Below, piece after piece: positions 8,277-8,360 of a DNA stretch of 8,360 nucleotides. Source of the stretch: Pseudomonadota bacterium. Its GTDB lineage: Bacteria > Pseudomonadota > Alphaproteobacteria > Thalassobaculales > Thalassobaculaceae. Numbering within the stretch: the stretch's first letter is position 1; the number at the start of each line of letters is the position of its first letter. The position numbers and the translations under genes are program-made. The notes under the pieces were generated by a model. It made no database searches. It had not been told where the DNA came from and saw nothing but the letters and a program-made list of their open reading frames with translations. The DNA lies in NCBI GenBank assembly GCA_027623845.1, contig JAQBUJ010000109.1, forward strand, positions 1-8,360, read 5' to 3'.

Positions 8277-8360
8277 AGCCTTCCACCGCAGCTCGCAATT
8301 GCGGAAATTCCTCAAGCACCCGCTGATAGCAGGCCCGCACATCGCTACCGTCGTCCTTCA
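8275..8360 (-). CDS. C-terminal end of an unidentified protein, cut by the window edge
   Basis: Reading the minus strand inward from the window edge, an open frame gives 27 codons (KDDGSDVRACYQ, then RVLEEFPQLRAAVEG) and ends in TGA at 8277-8275. That stop is 9 bases before the hyuA start, and its last bases form part of the hyuA ribosome binding site. Such close spacing on the same strand suggests one operon with hyuA and hyuB. The tail is charged and probably helical. It is too short for me to recognise a family, and being coding at all is inferred from its position, composition and clean end. Confidence 0.6.
   Translation of the reverse strand, partial: KDDGSDVRACYQRVLEEFPQLRAAVEG

Noticed and set aside
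1..8360. A novel defence, mobile or other undescribed system
   Set aside because: All sizeable coding regions belong to known metabolic families. No repeats, integrase, transposase, toxin-like genes or unexplained long gaps are present.

Overview
The window is GC-rich, densely coding bacterial DNA. The GltB and GltD sequences look like those of Alphaproteobacteria, perhaps a Rhodospirillales-type lineage; this is a judgement from recalled family sequences, not a search. I see no mobile elements, RNA genes, CRISPR arrays or repeat arrays.

Layout. Bases 1-3057 (+) hold the C-terminal two thirds of gltB, the large subunit of NADPH-dependent glutamate synthase (GOGAT). Its 5' end lies outside the window. 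Directly after it, gltD, the small subunit, runs from 3060 to 4488 (+). As given, gltD is split between two reading frames near 3336. The break is what a loss of 14 bases would leave at a conserved iron-sulfur cysteine motif, and restoring 14 bases gives a normal 480-residue subunit. A 40-base convergent gap (4489-4528) follows. The minus strand then carries a tightly packed operon, read from high to low coordinates: the last 27 codons of an unidentified gene (8360-8275), hyuA (8265-6178) and hyuB (6181-4529). hyuA and hyuB encode the two subunits of a hydantoinase/oxoprolinase-family enzyme.

How the genes work together. GltB and GltD form one enzyme that makes two glutamates from glutamine and 2-oxoglutarate. 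GltD takes electrons from NADPH, and GltB releases ammonia and forms the product. HyuA and HyuB should form an ATP-dependent enzyme acting on a cyclic amide or related carbonyl compound such as a hydantoin or 5-oxoproline. The substrate cannot be read from the sequence.

I found no convincing new biological system. The item most worth checking is the gltD frame break, which is either a real inactivating deletion or a sequence or assembly artefact.
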